A stretch of DNA of 64,000 nucleotides, taken from NCBI RefSeq assembly GCF_022374935.2, contig NZ_CP092430.2, positions 2,790,001-2,854,000 of the forward strand. The letters run 5' to 3'. This document shows, piece by piece, positions 53,459 to 63,580 of this stretch. Each line of letters starts with the position of its first letter. The stretch's first letter is position 1. The translations under genes were made by a program, and so were the position numbers. This DNA comes from Mycolicibacter virginiensis (GTDB taxonomy: Bacteria > Actinomycetota > Actinomycetes > Mycobacteriales > Mycobacteriaceae). The notes under the pieces are model-generated. The model worked only from the letters and a program-made list of their open reading frames with translations, searched no databases and was not told the DNA's origin.

Positions 53459-55204
53459 TCACCACAGGCTGTCCATCTCGGCGGCGACCTTTTGTCTCTT
53501 CGCCTCGATGTACGGCTTATACATGGTCGGCAACTTCGGGCGTCTGCCCTGCATCAGATCCTTGATCGTTACGTGTTGCAGCACAGGAAAAACCTCACCG
53601 TTGGCCGGATGTTTCCAGACACCGCCGTGGTTGATCGCGTCCGTGACACCCTTCGTGGGCGGAGCCAGCGTGATGAAGATTCCGAGTTGCGCGCCCTGCG
53701 CTTTCACGGTCCCAGCTAGGTCCCGGACCATGCCCGGGTTGATCGTCTTACCTCCTTTGACGGACACCAGGACCTTTCCGACTTCACCGCGGCCGAGGAT
53801 GAACCGACCGACGCCGTCGACACCCTTGTCACCGACCTGCTTCTGGTTGGGCTGCGCGGCAACTAGTGACACGGCCCATCGCTCGAACTCGAAGGCGTCT
53901 TTGGTGAACATGGCGTGCGCAGCGGCGTAGTCCTGTGGGATTCCAGCAGTGACGAACGTCTGGGTGATGTCGTTGCCGTAGGTGTGCTGCAGCCGCTTGA
54001 TGATCAGGTCCACCGAGATGTAGGTGATGTCGATACCAATCCATCGCCGACCGAGCTTCTGCGCCGCGTCGATCGTGGTGCCGCAGCCGCAGAACGGGTC
54101 GAGCACCACACCCTCTTCGGGACACGAAGACTTGAGGATTCGCTCCAGCAGACCCATCGGCTTCTGTGTGGGGTAGCCGAGCCGCTCCGGCGATGTCGGG
54201 CCGAGGTAAGCCACGTCGGAGTCGATGCTGTCGGCGGTGCCGGCGAGAACACCGGAGGTTCCGGGTTGATAGGCCCAGATGTCGCCCATCGGCGAGCCGC
54301 CTTCATCGTCGAGATAGCGCACCGGTTCAGGCCAGGCGCGGCCGGGAATGATCTCAATCAAGCCCTTCTGGTAAGCGGCTTCGAGCTTGTCCAAAACACC
54401 AAGCTGCTGTTCGTCGTCGGAGAGTTGCTCGTCGACGTAGCCCGGGATCGCCCAATGCCGGTTCTTCGACGTAGGGTCCACGCCACGCCATGGCATCCCC
54501 GACTCGCCTTCGCGGATGCCGGACCCGGTGAGGATGTTGCCGCCGGAGGTGAACTTCCACTGCCCGTCGGGTTGCTGGGTATACCGGGACTTGACGTGCT
54601 CCACGGTGTACGGCGTTTTCTGGGGGTTGAAGTAGAAGCCAGCCGTGCCTTGAGCCTTCGTGTAGAACAGGATCACGTCGTGGATCGGACCAAACTTGCG
54701 GCCAGGTGAATGCGCTCCCGTGCGACGCCAGATGATCTCGTTCTTGAACGACCGAACATCGAAAATTCCGTCGAGCAGAACCTTCAGGTAGTGGCTCATG
54801 GTCGGGTCGCAGTGCAAGTACAGCGAGCCGGTCGGTTTCAGCACACGGTGTAGCTCCACCAGCCGGGGCGCCATGTTCACCAGATACGCCATCGCGTCGT
54901 TTTCACCCAGCATCGTGCGGAAAGCGGTAAGTACATCGGCGACACTGCCGGCCGCCGTGGTGACAAATGCGTTGAACTCTGTCTCCGTGTCCGGGGTCCA
55001 ATGCCACGTGTCCTCGAACGCCTCGATCTGCGCCGCGGCGTCGACCTCTCCGTGCTTGTTGAAGATCACCGAGTAATTGCGGTTCGAATTGAACGGCGGG
55101 TCCAGGTATACGAGGTCTACCGACTCGTCTGCGACGTACTTGCGCAGGACGTGGAGGTTGTCGCCGAAGTACAGCTGGTTCTTGTCCGCGTCTCCTGAGG
55201 CCAC
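53459..55204 (-). CDS. Beta-class DNA methyltransferase fused to an Mrr-like nuclease domain
   Basis: 581 aa. Methyltransferase core: DPPF at residues 35-38 (motif IV) and, downstream, DPFCGCGTTIDAAQKLGRRW at about 370 (motif I), the order of beta-class type III-like N6-adenine or N4-cytosine enzymes. The C-terminal about 130 residues form a separate domain with FERWAVSLV, GDKGVDGVGRF and VLVSVKGGK (about 480), matching the D-x(n)-VxVK pattern of Mrr-like PD-(D/E)xK endonucleases. So modification and cleavage activities are probably in one chain. It is the first gene of the leftward operon and the recognition sequence cannot be predicted. Confidence 0.8.
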   Translation of the reverse strand: MASGDADKNQLYFGDNLHVLRKYVADESVDLVYLDPPFNSNRNYSVIFNKHGEVDAAAQIEAFEDTWHWTPDTETEFNAFVTTAAGSVADVLTAFRTMLGENDAMAYLVNMAPRLVELHRVLKPTGSLYLHCDPTMSHYLKVLLDGIFDVRSFKNEIIWRRTGAHSPGRKFGPIHDVILFYTKAQGTAGFYFNPQKTPYTVEHVKSRYTQQPDGQWKFTSGGNILTGSGIREGESGMPWRGVDPTSKNRHWAIPGYVDEQLSDDEQQLGVLDKLEAAYQKGLIEIIPGRAWPEPVRYLDDEGGSPMGDIWAYQPGTSGVLAGTADSIDSDVAYLGPTSPERLGYPTQKPMGLLERILKSSCPEEGVVLDPFCGCGTTIDAAQKLGRRWIGIDITYISVDLIIKRLQHTYGNDITQTFVTAGIPQDYAAAHAMFTKDAFEFERWAVSLVAAQPNQKQVGDKGVDGVGRFILGRGEVGKVLVSVKGGKTINPGMVRDLAGTVKAQGAQLGIFITLAPPTKGVTDAINHGGVWKHPANGEVFPVLQHVTIKDLMQGRRPKLPTMYKPYIEAKRQKVAAEMDSLW

Positions 55205-55417
55205 TCAAGCAGGGTAGACATGACCCGCGACGGTCCCCTGGCAACTCGCCGTCTTACCCGCCACACCACCAGTCCCCGCGGCTTCCGTTTCTAAGGGCCG
55301 GTTTCAGTAGGCGGCATCGACGCACGGCGACGCGTCGGCGTCGGCGTCATCCGCTGTAGTAAGTGGGCGGCATCGGGCATCGACCCGTTCAGCAGCTTCC
55401 CTACTCGCCCCGCCACC
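55205..55417. other. Gap between methyltransferase start and leuA stop
   Basis: 213 bases. It must contain the promoter of the defence operon. A GGCGGCATCG motif appears twice in related context (near 55311 and 55365). I see no tRNA, hairpin or insertion-sequence end here, so no clear element boundary. Confidence 0.4.
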
Positions 55418-57358
<1,941 letters not shown>

Positions 57359-57406
57359 GGCGGCCACAGTAGCTCCCCTGTCGGCTCCCTGGCGCAGAAT
57401 CGAACC

Positions 57407-57673
57407 GTGACCCCCACCCCCGCCCTCGTCGACACCATCCGAAACCTGGTCGCCGACGCCGCCTCCCCCGCCGAGCTGGCGGATTTCGACGCGGAGCTGT
57501 CCGCCGCCGGCACCGATATGCAAGCGGTGCTGGCCCGGTGGGCGGGCAGAGCGGCACTGCTGGCGGATCCGCTGACGCCGGCCGAGAAGGAGCAGCTGGA
57601 ACGGTTCCGGCGGACCGGCGACGTCCGGGGGTTTTTGACCCGTGACGGTGACGGGCTGTGGATCCGGCTGTGA
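57407..57673 (+). CDS. Unknown 88-aa protein coupled to the MurB-like gene
   Basis: 88 aa from GTG 57407, divergent from leuA. MTPTPALVDTIRNLVADAAS begins the protein, with AELADFDAELSAAGTDMQAV and LTPAEKEQLERFRRTGDVRG later; charged and helical, no membrane segment. The stop TGA overlaps the MurB-like GTG start, so they are translated together. No family recognised. Confidence 0.6.
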   Translation: MTPTPALVDTIRNLVADAASPAELADFDAELSAAGTDMQAVLARWAGRAALLADPLTPAEKEQLERFRRTGDVRGFLTRDGDGLWIRL

Positions 57674-58800
57674 CGGTAAGCGGCGGTAGCGTCGGCGGCA
57701 TGCGCCGCGACCCAGCCGAGAGGACATCCACCGCTCCTACCTTCTCCACGCTGGCCACGATCGCCACCGGTGGTCGCATCGCCAGGTACCTCGCGATCAC
57801 CTCGACGGACGTGCTGATCGACGCGGTGCGCGACGCCGACGCTGCGGGCCAGCCGATGCTGATCCTGGGCGGCGGCTCGAACCTGGTTGTCGCCGATGAC
57901 GGGTTCGCCGGCACGGTCATCCATGTGCGCACCCGCGGTGTCGACGTCGACGGTGACCTGGTCACCGTGGAGGCCGGCGAGGAATGGGACGAGTTCGTGG
58001 CGGCCATGCTCGCCGCCGGCCGCGGGGGGCTTGTGCCGCTGTCCGGCATTCCCGGCACGGTCGGCGCCACCCCGATCCAGAACGTCGGCGCCTACGGGGC
58101 CACCACTGCGCAGTTCTTGACCGCGGTCACCGTTTACGACCGCGATGAGCGGCGCGTGCGCACGATCGTCGCTGCTGATTGCGCGTTCGGCAACCGCACC
58201 TCAATCTTCAAGCGCAACAGCCGCTTCGTCGTACTGCAGGTGACGTTCCGGCTCCCGGCCACCGACACCGTCACGGTGGCGTACGAAGGTCTGGCACAAC
58301 AGCTGGATGTCGCGGTCGACACCGTGGTGCCGGCGGCCACCGTGCGCGAGGCGGTGCTGGATCTGCGGCGGTCTAAAGGGATGGTCATCGACCCGACGGA
58401 TCCCGATACCCGCAGTGTCGGCTCCTTCTTCGTCAATCCGGTGCTGCCGGAGGTTCCCGCCGCCGCGGCCGGCGTCCCGGCCTACCCGGATGCGGCCGGG
58501 GTGAAACTGTCCGCGGCGTGGTTGATCGAGCAGGCCGGGTTCGCTCGCGGCTATGGTGCGGACTTCGGTTCCGGCCGGGTCCGGTTGTCCGGCAAACACA
58601 CCCTGGCGATCACCAACCGCGCAGACGCCACCACCGCGGAGGTCATGGCCTTCGCCAGCCACATCCGCGACGGTGTGTGGGAGCGGTTCGGGGTGGAACT
58701 GCGGCCGGAGTGCGACTTCGTCGGGTGCGCACTGGAGCGGACACAGCTGCCGGTCGCCGCCGACCTCCGGAACGCTCTCGCTGTCACTCCCCCGGCGTAG
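57670..58800 (+). CDS. murB: MurB-like UDP-N-acetylenolpyruvoylglucosamine reductase, probable second copy
   Basis: 376 aa, GTG at 57670 overlapping the previous stop (an ATG at 57700 is an alternative). FAD-linked oxidoreductase: GGGSNLVVADDGF (about 74), SGIPGTVGATPIQNVGAYGA (about 130) and the type I MurB active-site residues Ser in SVGSFFVNP (about 255) and Glu in LRPECDFVG (about 345). It would reduce UDP-GlcNAc-enolpyruvate to UDP-MurNAc. It diverges from the MurB I remember for mycobacteria and lies among accessory genes, so it is probably a paralogue of the housekeeping gene. Confidence 0.8.
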   Translation: MTVSGGSVGGMRRDPAERTSTAPTFSTLATIATGGRIARYLAITSTDVLIDAVRDADAAGQPMLILGGGSNLVVADDGFAGTVIHVRTRGVDVDGDLVTVEAGEEWDEFVAAMLAAGRGGLVPLSGIPGTVGATPIQNVGAYGATTAQFLTAVTVYDRDERRVRTIVAADCAFGNRTSIFKRNSRFVVLQVTFRLPATDTVTVAYEGLAQQLDVAVDTVVPAATVREAVLDLRRSKGMVIDPTDPDTRSVGSFFVNPVLPEVPAAAAGVPAYPDAAGVKLSAAWLIEQAGFARGYGADFGSGRVRLSGKHTLAITNRADATTAEVMAFASHIRDGVWERFGVELRPECDFVGCALERTQLPVAADLRNALAVTPPA

Positions 58801-58810
58801 CGTCGCAGCC

Positions 58811-59731
58811 ATGACCACGCCGTTCACCGCTGAGGAACTGGTCACCGTGCACCGCCGCGCCGTCGAGCAGCTGGCCCGCACCGATCAGCGGCGGGCAGCG
58901 GCTGCGGCCGCTGAGGCAGGCAAGTCGCCGGCGCAGATCGCCGAGCAGCTCGGCGTCGACGAGCCGGCTGTCGAGCGCCTGCTGCGCGACGCGGCGTTCC
59001 TCGGCGTCGAGGTGACGCCGGAGGAGATGATCACCCGCGTGTGGCTCACCGGCTCACCGCGGGAGCAGCTGATCCAGGCGCTGATCGAGTTCCCGCACAC
59101 GGCCGACGAGTTCGCACCGTACCCATTCGACGGGATGAAGCGGGGCAGTTGGTCCGACGTGGAGTACGGCTACCGCCTCGGCCGATTGACCGAATCCGAG
59201 TTCAACCGGATCAAGGCCGCCGTCGATCCGCCTCGACCGGACGACTCCTACCTCGTGCACCTCGTCCTCGACGGCGCCGCGAAGCGTCTGACGGCCGCGC
59301 TGACCCGCCGTGACGGACCGGATGCGGCAGCTGCCGTCTGCACGATCCGCGACCGGGTCCGCACTGCCAGCCAGACCAGCATCGCCGCGCAGAAGGCGCT
59401 GACGAAAGAACTGGCGGCGGAGCTGGCAGCGGAACGTCCGCCGCCACCGATCCGCCGGTTCTTGAACCGGCTCGACGTGTTGGCTGAAGCGGTTCGCGAA
59501 GGCCGCGAGAAGCTGAAACTGTCGCAGGCCCAGCTGGCACACAAAGCAGGTGTCGAGCAGCAGTTCGTCGCCGACGTGGAGGCGGGCCGACGCTGCGCGG
59601 CGACGGAACTGGAGCAGCTGCTTGACGTGCTGGAGACACTGGGGATCCACGCGACGGCGCTGCCGGCGCCGCGGGTGACGCGGACATTCGCGGACGTTGA
59701 CCTGGACGACTACCTGCGCCGGCACAGGTGA
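58811..59731 (+). CDS. HipB-like helix-turn-helix protein with unknown N-terminal part
   Basis: 306 aa from ATG 58811. Near the N-terminus a first HTH (SPAQIAEQLGVDEPAVERLL, about residues 38-57), then about 150 residues without a recognised motif, and at the C-terminus an Xre/HipB-type domain: LKLSQAQLAHKAGVEQQFVA followed by LLDVLETLGIHATALPAP. The C-terminal layout with DLDDYLRRHR matches HipB/HigA-type antitoxins. No HipA-like kinase gene is adjacent, so its partner is unknown. Confidence 0.65.
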   Translation: MTTPFTAEELVTVHRRAVEQLARTDQRRAAAAAAEAGKSPAQIAEQLGVDEPAVERLLRDAAFLGVEVTPEEMITRVWLTGSPREQLIQALIEFPHTADEFAPYPFDGMKRGSWSDVEYGYRLGRLTESEFNRIKAAVDPPRPDDSYLVHLVLDGAAKRLTAALTRRDGPDAAAAVCTIRDRVRTASQTSIAAQKALTKELAAELAAERPPPPIRRFLNRLDVLAEAVREGREKLKLSQAQLAHKAGVEQQFVADVEAGRRCAATELEQLLDVLETLGIHATALPAPRVTRTFADVDLDDYLRRHR

Positions 59732-59756
59732 CCGCCCCACCGCCGAAGGACTCACC

Positions 59757-60017
59757 GTGAACCTGCTCCGCCACCGTCACGCCCGCCGGCTGACCGCTTG
59801 GGTGGCGGAAGCTCTGCAGCAGACGCCGCTGCCGGCCGGTGTGACGGTGCAGGTCAGGGGCCGTCACATCGCGGTGGTCGACGCTGCTGGCGCGACGGCT
59901 GTGGGTGGCTTCGTCTACACCCGCGGCGACGTCGAGACGCTGCTCACGATCGCCCGCGACGCGCTGGCTCACCGGCCGCGGACGGTGCGGGACGTGGAAC
60001 TGCCGCCGACCCTTTAA
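59757..60017 (+). CDS. Small unknown protein next to the HipB-like gene
   Basis: 86 aa, GTG start at 59757, 25 bases after the previous stop. Helical N-terminus (LRHRHARRLTAWVAEALQQT) and a beta-hairpin-like middle (VTVQVRGRHIAVVDAAGATA). No family recognised. Its stop overlaps the 3' end of a possible small minus-strand gene. Confidence 0.55.
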   Translation: MNLLRHRHARRLTAWVAEALQQTPLPAGVTVQVRGRHIAVVDAAGATAVGGFVYTRGDVETLLTIARDALAHRPRTVRDVELPPTL

Positions 60018-60130
60018 TCCGCCCGCGCGGGGCGCGGCTGCACCTGGCCCCGCTCAATCTGCTGATCTGCGATCTGCAGCAGCGCCAGCAGCTCGGGGGT
60101 CGGCTCCACCACGGGCACATCTGCGGTCAC
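60014..60130 (-). CDS. Possible 38-aa protein (low support)
   Basis: A GTG-started frame of 38 codons (MTADVPVVEPTPELLALLQI...) ending at 60014, in the gap between converging genes. The codon usage looks coding (third-position GC high), but the ribosome site is weak (GAGG only 3 bases from the start). It could also be chance. Confidence 0.25.
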   Translation of the reverse strand: MTADVPVVEPTPELLALLQIADQQIERGQVQPRPARAD

Positions 60131-60148
60131 AGCCTCACGGGCCGCTGG

Positions 60149-60610
60149 TCATCGGGACCGGGGTGAATAGATGACCTTGAAGCATCTGGACGCGTCGACT
60201 TCGAAATCAGCCGATGCGTCAGGTGGAGTGCCGATCTTGACGATGGACGGCACGGTGGCGGGCGGAGCCACTGAAGGACCGTGCATCTGAATCTCTTTGT
60301 CCGACCGTGGATCCAGAGCGGCCAGGTGCTTCCGCTCCCACTCCTGCCGGTCAATGGCGGCAAGGGCACGCTGGCGAGCGGCAGCCATCTCCTCTGGGCT
60401 ACCGTAGCAATGCGGCCCTTCGCGCAGCAGCTCGCTTTCGGTGTAGTCGCCAGCAGTCGGCTGAGGCGGCTTTTGAAAAGTCAGCCACAGCCCGATCACT
60501 ACCCAGCCGATGACCAACGCGATTACGACCGCCCATAGTTCTCGTTCGAGCAAGTTGATCTTGGAACGCAGTTTGGCGACTTCAGTTTCGGCATTGTCAT
60601 CGCGGTTCAT
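60149..60610 (-). CDS. Small membrane protein with coiled-coil N-terminus
   Basis: 153 aa. A short coiled coil (EVAKLRSKINLLERELW, about residues 9-25), one membrane helix (about 26-45, AVVIALVIGWVVIGLWL), and a soluble tail with a Cys pair region (HCYGSPEE, SRCFKVIYS). No family recognised; stands alone in the accessory stretch. Confidence 0.55.
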   Translation of the reverse strand: MNRDDNAETEVAKLRSKINLLERELWAVVIALVIGWVVIGLWLTFQKPPQPTAGDYTESELLREGPHCYGSPEEMAAARQRALAAIDRQEWERKHLAALDPRSDKEIQMHGPSVAPPATVPSIVKIGTPPDASADFEVDASRCFKVIYSPRSR

Positions 60611-60731
60611 CTAAACCCCTGTGCGTGAGAAGCGAGCGACACCGTGTCGCCTGTCAATCGCCATGGTGGCGCAACCTCCCCGCAGAGGCTGGCGGCAACA
60701 CTCCAGGTGCCCGGGTATCTGCCCGGTTTGG

Positions 60732-61208
60732 TCAGAAATGGGTTGAATTCGATTCGCTGACAGCTCCCGCCGCCGCCCAGTCGAGCTCCGCAGTCGCGGC
60801 TGCGACCACCGCGCCGTGCGGGTCCAGTTCCAGGAACAGAACGCCGGTCCGCCCGCCGCCGTCGACCGCCATCACCGAACACCGGCCGCCGCCGCGGAGC
60901 GCTGCCGCCGCGGACGGGGTTGCGTCATCCAGCACGGTGAACACGCTGCCGCCGAACCTGATCCGGCTGCCTACCAGCCCCGCGGACGGGGCGGCCGGCG
61001 CCGACCGCAGCGGTGTGAGCCCGACGAACCAGCCGGCGCTGAACCCCATCACGGCGGCGACCCCGAGGCACGCCATGGCGATGAAGGCGACGGTGCTGTT
61101 GCCGGTGAAGTGGGAGATCCCGGCGGCGATCCCGCCAGCCCCGGCGATCACGGCGGCTTTCTCGGCACGGGTCAGCTCGGCGGCTTCGGTGGATTCGGTG
61201 GTGGTCAT
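60732..61208 (-). CDS. Small membrane protein overlapping the resolvase gene
   Basis: 158 aa. Two membrane helices (about residues 16-33 and 40-62: AAVIAGAGGIAAGISHF, AFIAMACLGVAAVMGFSAGW), then a strand-rich soluble domain (SRIRFGGSVFTVLDDATPSA). Its ATG at 61208 overlaps the resolvase stop (ATGA), so the two are co-translated. Function unknown. Confidence 0.6.
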   Translation of the reverse strand: MTTTESTEAAELTRAEKAAVIAGAGGIAAGISHFTGNSTVAFIAMACLGVAAVMGFSAGWFVGLTPLRSAPAAPSAGLVGSRIRFGGSVFTVLDDATPSAAAALRGGGRCSVMAVDGGGRTGVLFLELDPHGAVVAAATAELDWAAAGAVSESNSTHF

Positions 61209-61777
61209 GAGTTTCCTTTCTTCGCAGCTTGGTAGTTGTAGACCGTCGCTCGTGACACCCCGAACTCGGCGGCCAACGCCGTCGCCGCCTCACCACCGGC
61301 CAACCGCCGCGCGACTTCAGCGGCTTGGTCGTCGGATAGTGCTGGCTTGCGGCCCTTGTAGACGCCCTTCGCCTTCGCGATCGCGATGCCCTCGCGCTGG
61401 CGCTCCAGGATCATCGACCGCTCAAATTCCGCCACCGCGCCGAGCATCGACAGCAGCAGCGTGCTCATCGGCGAGTCGTCTCCGGCGAACGTCAAGTTCT
61501 CCTTGGCGAACTGGACCCGGACACCGCGACCGGTGAGCTCGCGGACGATGCGGCGGAGATCTTCCAGATTGCGGGCAAGCCTGTCCATCGAGTGCACGAC
61601 GAGGGTGTCGCCGTCGCGCACGTATTCGAGGGCGGCGGCGAGCTGCGGCCGATTGGTGTCTTTGCCACTGGCCTTATCGGTGAACACTTTGTCGAGCGCT
61701 AAGCCGTCGAGCTGACGCTCGGTGTTCTGGTCGAGGGTGGAAACGCGGACGTAGCCGACGGTCTGCCCGTTGCCCAT
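61205..61777 (-). CDS. Serine recombinase (resolvase/invertase type)
   Basis: 190 aa from ATG 61777, with GGAG 7 bases upstream. The catalytic serine is Ser13 in VGYVRVSTLDQ; DRLARNLEDLRRIV (about 82-95) is the conserved arginine helix, and the C-terminal HTH is ATALAAEFGVSRATVYNY. The size and a multi-site palindromic region immediately upstream identify a Tn3-type resolvase rather than a large integrase, so it probably resolves dimers or keeps a mobile element monomeric. Confidence 0.92.
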   Translation of the reverse strand: MGNGQTVGYVRVSTLDQNTERQLDGLALDKVFTDKASGKDTNRPQLAAALEYVRDGDTLVVHSMDRLARNLEDLRRIVRELTGRGVRVQFAKENLTFAGDDSPMSTLLLSMLGAVAEFERSMILERQREGIAIAKAKGVYKGRKPALSDDQAAEVARRLAGGEAATALAAEFGVSRATVYNYQAAKKGNS

Positions 61778-61812
61778 CGCCACTCTCCTCTAACTAGGAT
61801 CTTAGAAGATGA

Positions 61813-61914
61813 TAGACACTCGTCTAACAATGCGTCAACCACCCTTGTTAGACAACATCACCCCAGGTCGCGCGTCTGCCACATCCGTCTAACACGGGTA
61901 CACCCGTGCTAGAC
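61813..61914. promoter_or_regulatory. res site of the serine recombinase
   Basis: Five TAGAC/GTCTA half-sites in three groups. TAGAC (61813-61817) and GTCTA (61822-61826) face each other across 4 bases. GTCTAACAA (61822-61830) and TTGTTAGAC (61845-61853) are exact inverse copies. GTCTAACACGGG (61887-61898) and CCCGTGCTAGAC (61903-61914) form a 28-bp site with one mismatch. This is the layout of a resolvase binding region, which also includes the recombinase promoter. Confidence 0.75.
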
Positions 61915-62031
61915 AGTCAAAGCGAGTCCGGTCGTGGCCCCCGACCCAGATCAGACTTGCCGCCGTGCACTTGATCGCCTACCCTCCCAATCAGTAGCTA
62001 GGGATGAAATAGTTCCCCGAGCGCTAATTCG

Positions 62032-62063
62032 AGAACCCCGCACCTGAAGAGGTGCGGGGTTCT
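62032..62063 (+). terminator. Strong hairpin upstream of the DUF3800 gene
   Basis: Perfect 14-bp stem AGAACCCCGCACCT / AGGTGCGGGGTTCT with a GAAG loop, 39 bases before the DUF3800 start. It could end transcription from upstream or regulate the gene; it resembles terminators that follow tRNA genes, but no tRNA is found beside it. Confidence 0.6.
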
Positions 62064-62102
62064 ACGCTTTCCGCGGCCAGTCAAGCTGAGATACTGACGT
62101 CC

Positions 62103-63005
62103 ATGCTGCTCGCCTACATCGATGAGATCGGGGAGACAGGAGCGTTCGTCTCCCACGATCATCCGAGGTTCAGGACGAGTCCTGCATTTGGCTATGCCGG
62201 CTTTGTCATCCCTGCCGCTAACGCACGTCGTTTCGGTGCGGCCTTCACCGCGAACAAGCGGACTATGTTCAAGACCGAGATCGGCGACAGCGACCCATCG
62301 TGTTTCGAGCGAAAAGGCGCGGAAATCTTTCGGCCCGGGACATTGAAGCAGTTCCCTCACCAGGTTCGAGTGTTCAACAGCCTCGTTTCGCAGCTGCGCA
62401 GTCTTGATGGCGCACTGTTCTACTACGCAGATGAGAAGCCGCTCGGGACACCGAAACAGACCAATCTCGATACCGATGCGCGTGAGACAGCGGCGATGCG
62501 AGAAGCGCTGAATCGGCTCGCCCGGCATGCGCAGCGCAAGAGCGATACGAACATCCTCGTGATGATCGATCAGATCAACGAGAAGACCCGCATCGAGCGC
62601 CTGCAGCAGATGTACGGGCACATACTCGGCCGCGCATCCGACTATCAAGAGATGAAGTTGATCGTCGAACCACCGATGCACGTCGACAGCAAGCTGAGCG
62701 GCAACATCCAGTTCGCGGACTGGGTAGCGGCCTGCGTGACGCGGGCGATCGACTACCAGCTGATCGCCGCCTCGCGATATCTCTGGATCACCGACGACTC
62801 CGCCCTGAGCTCACTGCGGGGAGCCTTTACCTATGAGTCGAAGCTCCGCTTCTGGCACCGATCACTTGAGGACTTGCACCGCTCAGAGATCTTCAAGCGC
62901 CACCGGCCGGTGCACCCAGCTGCGAACGGACACCTCCTCGGCGAAGGACATTTCGACTATTTCCGTCGGATCAAAGCCGCTGCGGAGCGCGCACGGCGGC
63001 GATAG
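62103..63005 (+). CDS. DUF3800 domain protein
   Basis: 300 aa from ATG 62103. The family start YIDEIGETGAF (DUF3800, YIDESG-type) is clear, then FAGYAGFVIP-like and, later, NILVMIDQINEKTRIERLQQ and IQFADWVAACVTRAIDYQL (the DxxAWxxxR-like conserved part). Proteins with this domain are widespread in phages, plasmids and defence islands and may be RNase H-like; the function is not established. It stands alone between the resolvase site and the converging lipoprotein gene. Confidence 0.8.
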   Translation: MLLAYIDEIGETGAFVSHDHPRFRTSPAFGYAGFVIPAANARRFGAAFTANKRTMFKTEIGDSDPSCFERKGAEIFRPGTLKQFPHQVRVFNSLVSQLRSLDGALFYYADEKPLGTPKQTNLDTDARETAAMREALNRLARHAQRKSDTNILVMIDQINEKTRIERLQQMYGHILGRASDYQEMKLIVEPPMHVDSKLSGNIQFADWVAACVTRAIDYQLIAASRYLWITDDSALSSLRGAFTYESKLRFWHRSLEDLHRSEIFKRHRPVHPAANGHLLGEGHFDYFRRIKAAAERARRR

Positions 63006-63028
63006 CCGCACGCACTTGATCCCCGCCG

Positions 63029-63580
63029 TCAGCTATTCACGGCTCCGCAGCCCGGCACCACGTGATCATCGCTGATGCTGTGCAGGTACCAGGTGTTGTC
63101 GACGTTGACCAGGCCGAGGGTGGCTTCTGATGCTCCCGGGGCACGCTGGGTGTCGGCGATGTTTTCGTACCACCAGTGGGTGTAGGTGTAGCAGACATTG
63201 AGCACGGCAGCGTGGTCGTGCGCTGACTGGACCTGCGCGTGGGCGACGGTCATCCCGTCGTTGCCGTGGGTGGTGCGAGCCTGCGGGTCGTACTCCCCCT
63301 GCCGGCCTAGTTGCCGTGCTGCGCTGCGGAGATCGGTGTAGGCAGCGCCGGTGTCCCCGGACCGGAGATTGGGGTCGATAACGGCGCGAAACTGCTCGGC
63401 GCCGGGACTCGATTGGGAGGGCTGCAGGTTGTACAAACTCACGGCCGGCCAGATGTCGTTGGTCAGACGGTTGATGATCTGTTGCTCGTTCACGCTGGGA
63501 TCTGCTTTCGCTGGTTCGTTGGGAGAACTGCACGCCAAGACGGCGACGAAAGGAATGGCGAGCGCCACTGCAAGTCTCAT
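63029..63580 (-). CDS. Predicted lipoprotein linked to a cell-wall peptidase
   Basis: 183 aa. Signal peptide with a lipobox: VAVLACSS gives VLAC with the lipidated Cys at residue 17. The mature part is a small NTF2-like domain rich in aromatic residues (VCYTYTHWWYENIADTQ) ending in a Cys-rich VVPGCGAVNS. It overlaps the peptidase gene by four bases (ATGA, 63577-63580). In mycobacterial conjugative plasmids lipoproteins of this kind accompany wall-degrading enzymes; I infer a role in the conjugation channel. Confidence 0.7.
   Translation of the reverse strand: MRLAVALAIPFVAVLACSSPNEPAKADPSVNEQQIINRLTNDIWPAVSLYNLQPSQSSPGAEQFRAVIDPNLRSGDTGAAYTDLRSAARQLGRQGEYDPQARTTHGNDGMTVAHAQVQSAHDHAAVLNVCYTYTHWWYENIADTQRAPGASEATLGLVNVDNTWYLHSISDDHVVPGCGAVNS

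Noticed and set aside
55250..55417. Right end of the inserted element near leuA
   Set aside because: No copy of the tRNA-Val core or an integrase is found here, so I cannot call it a boundary.
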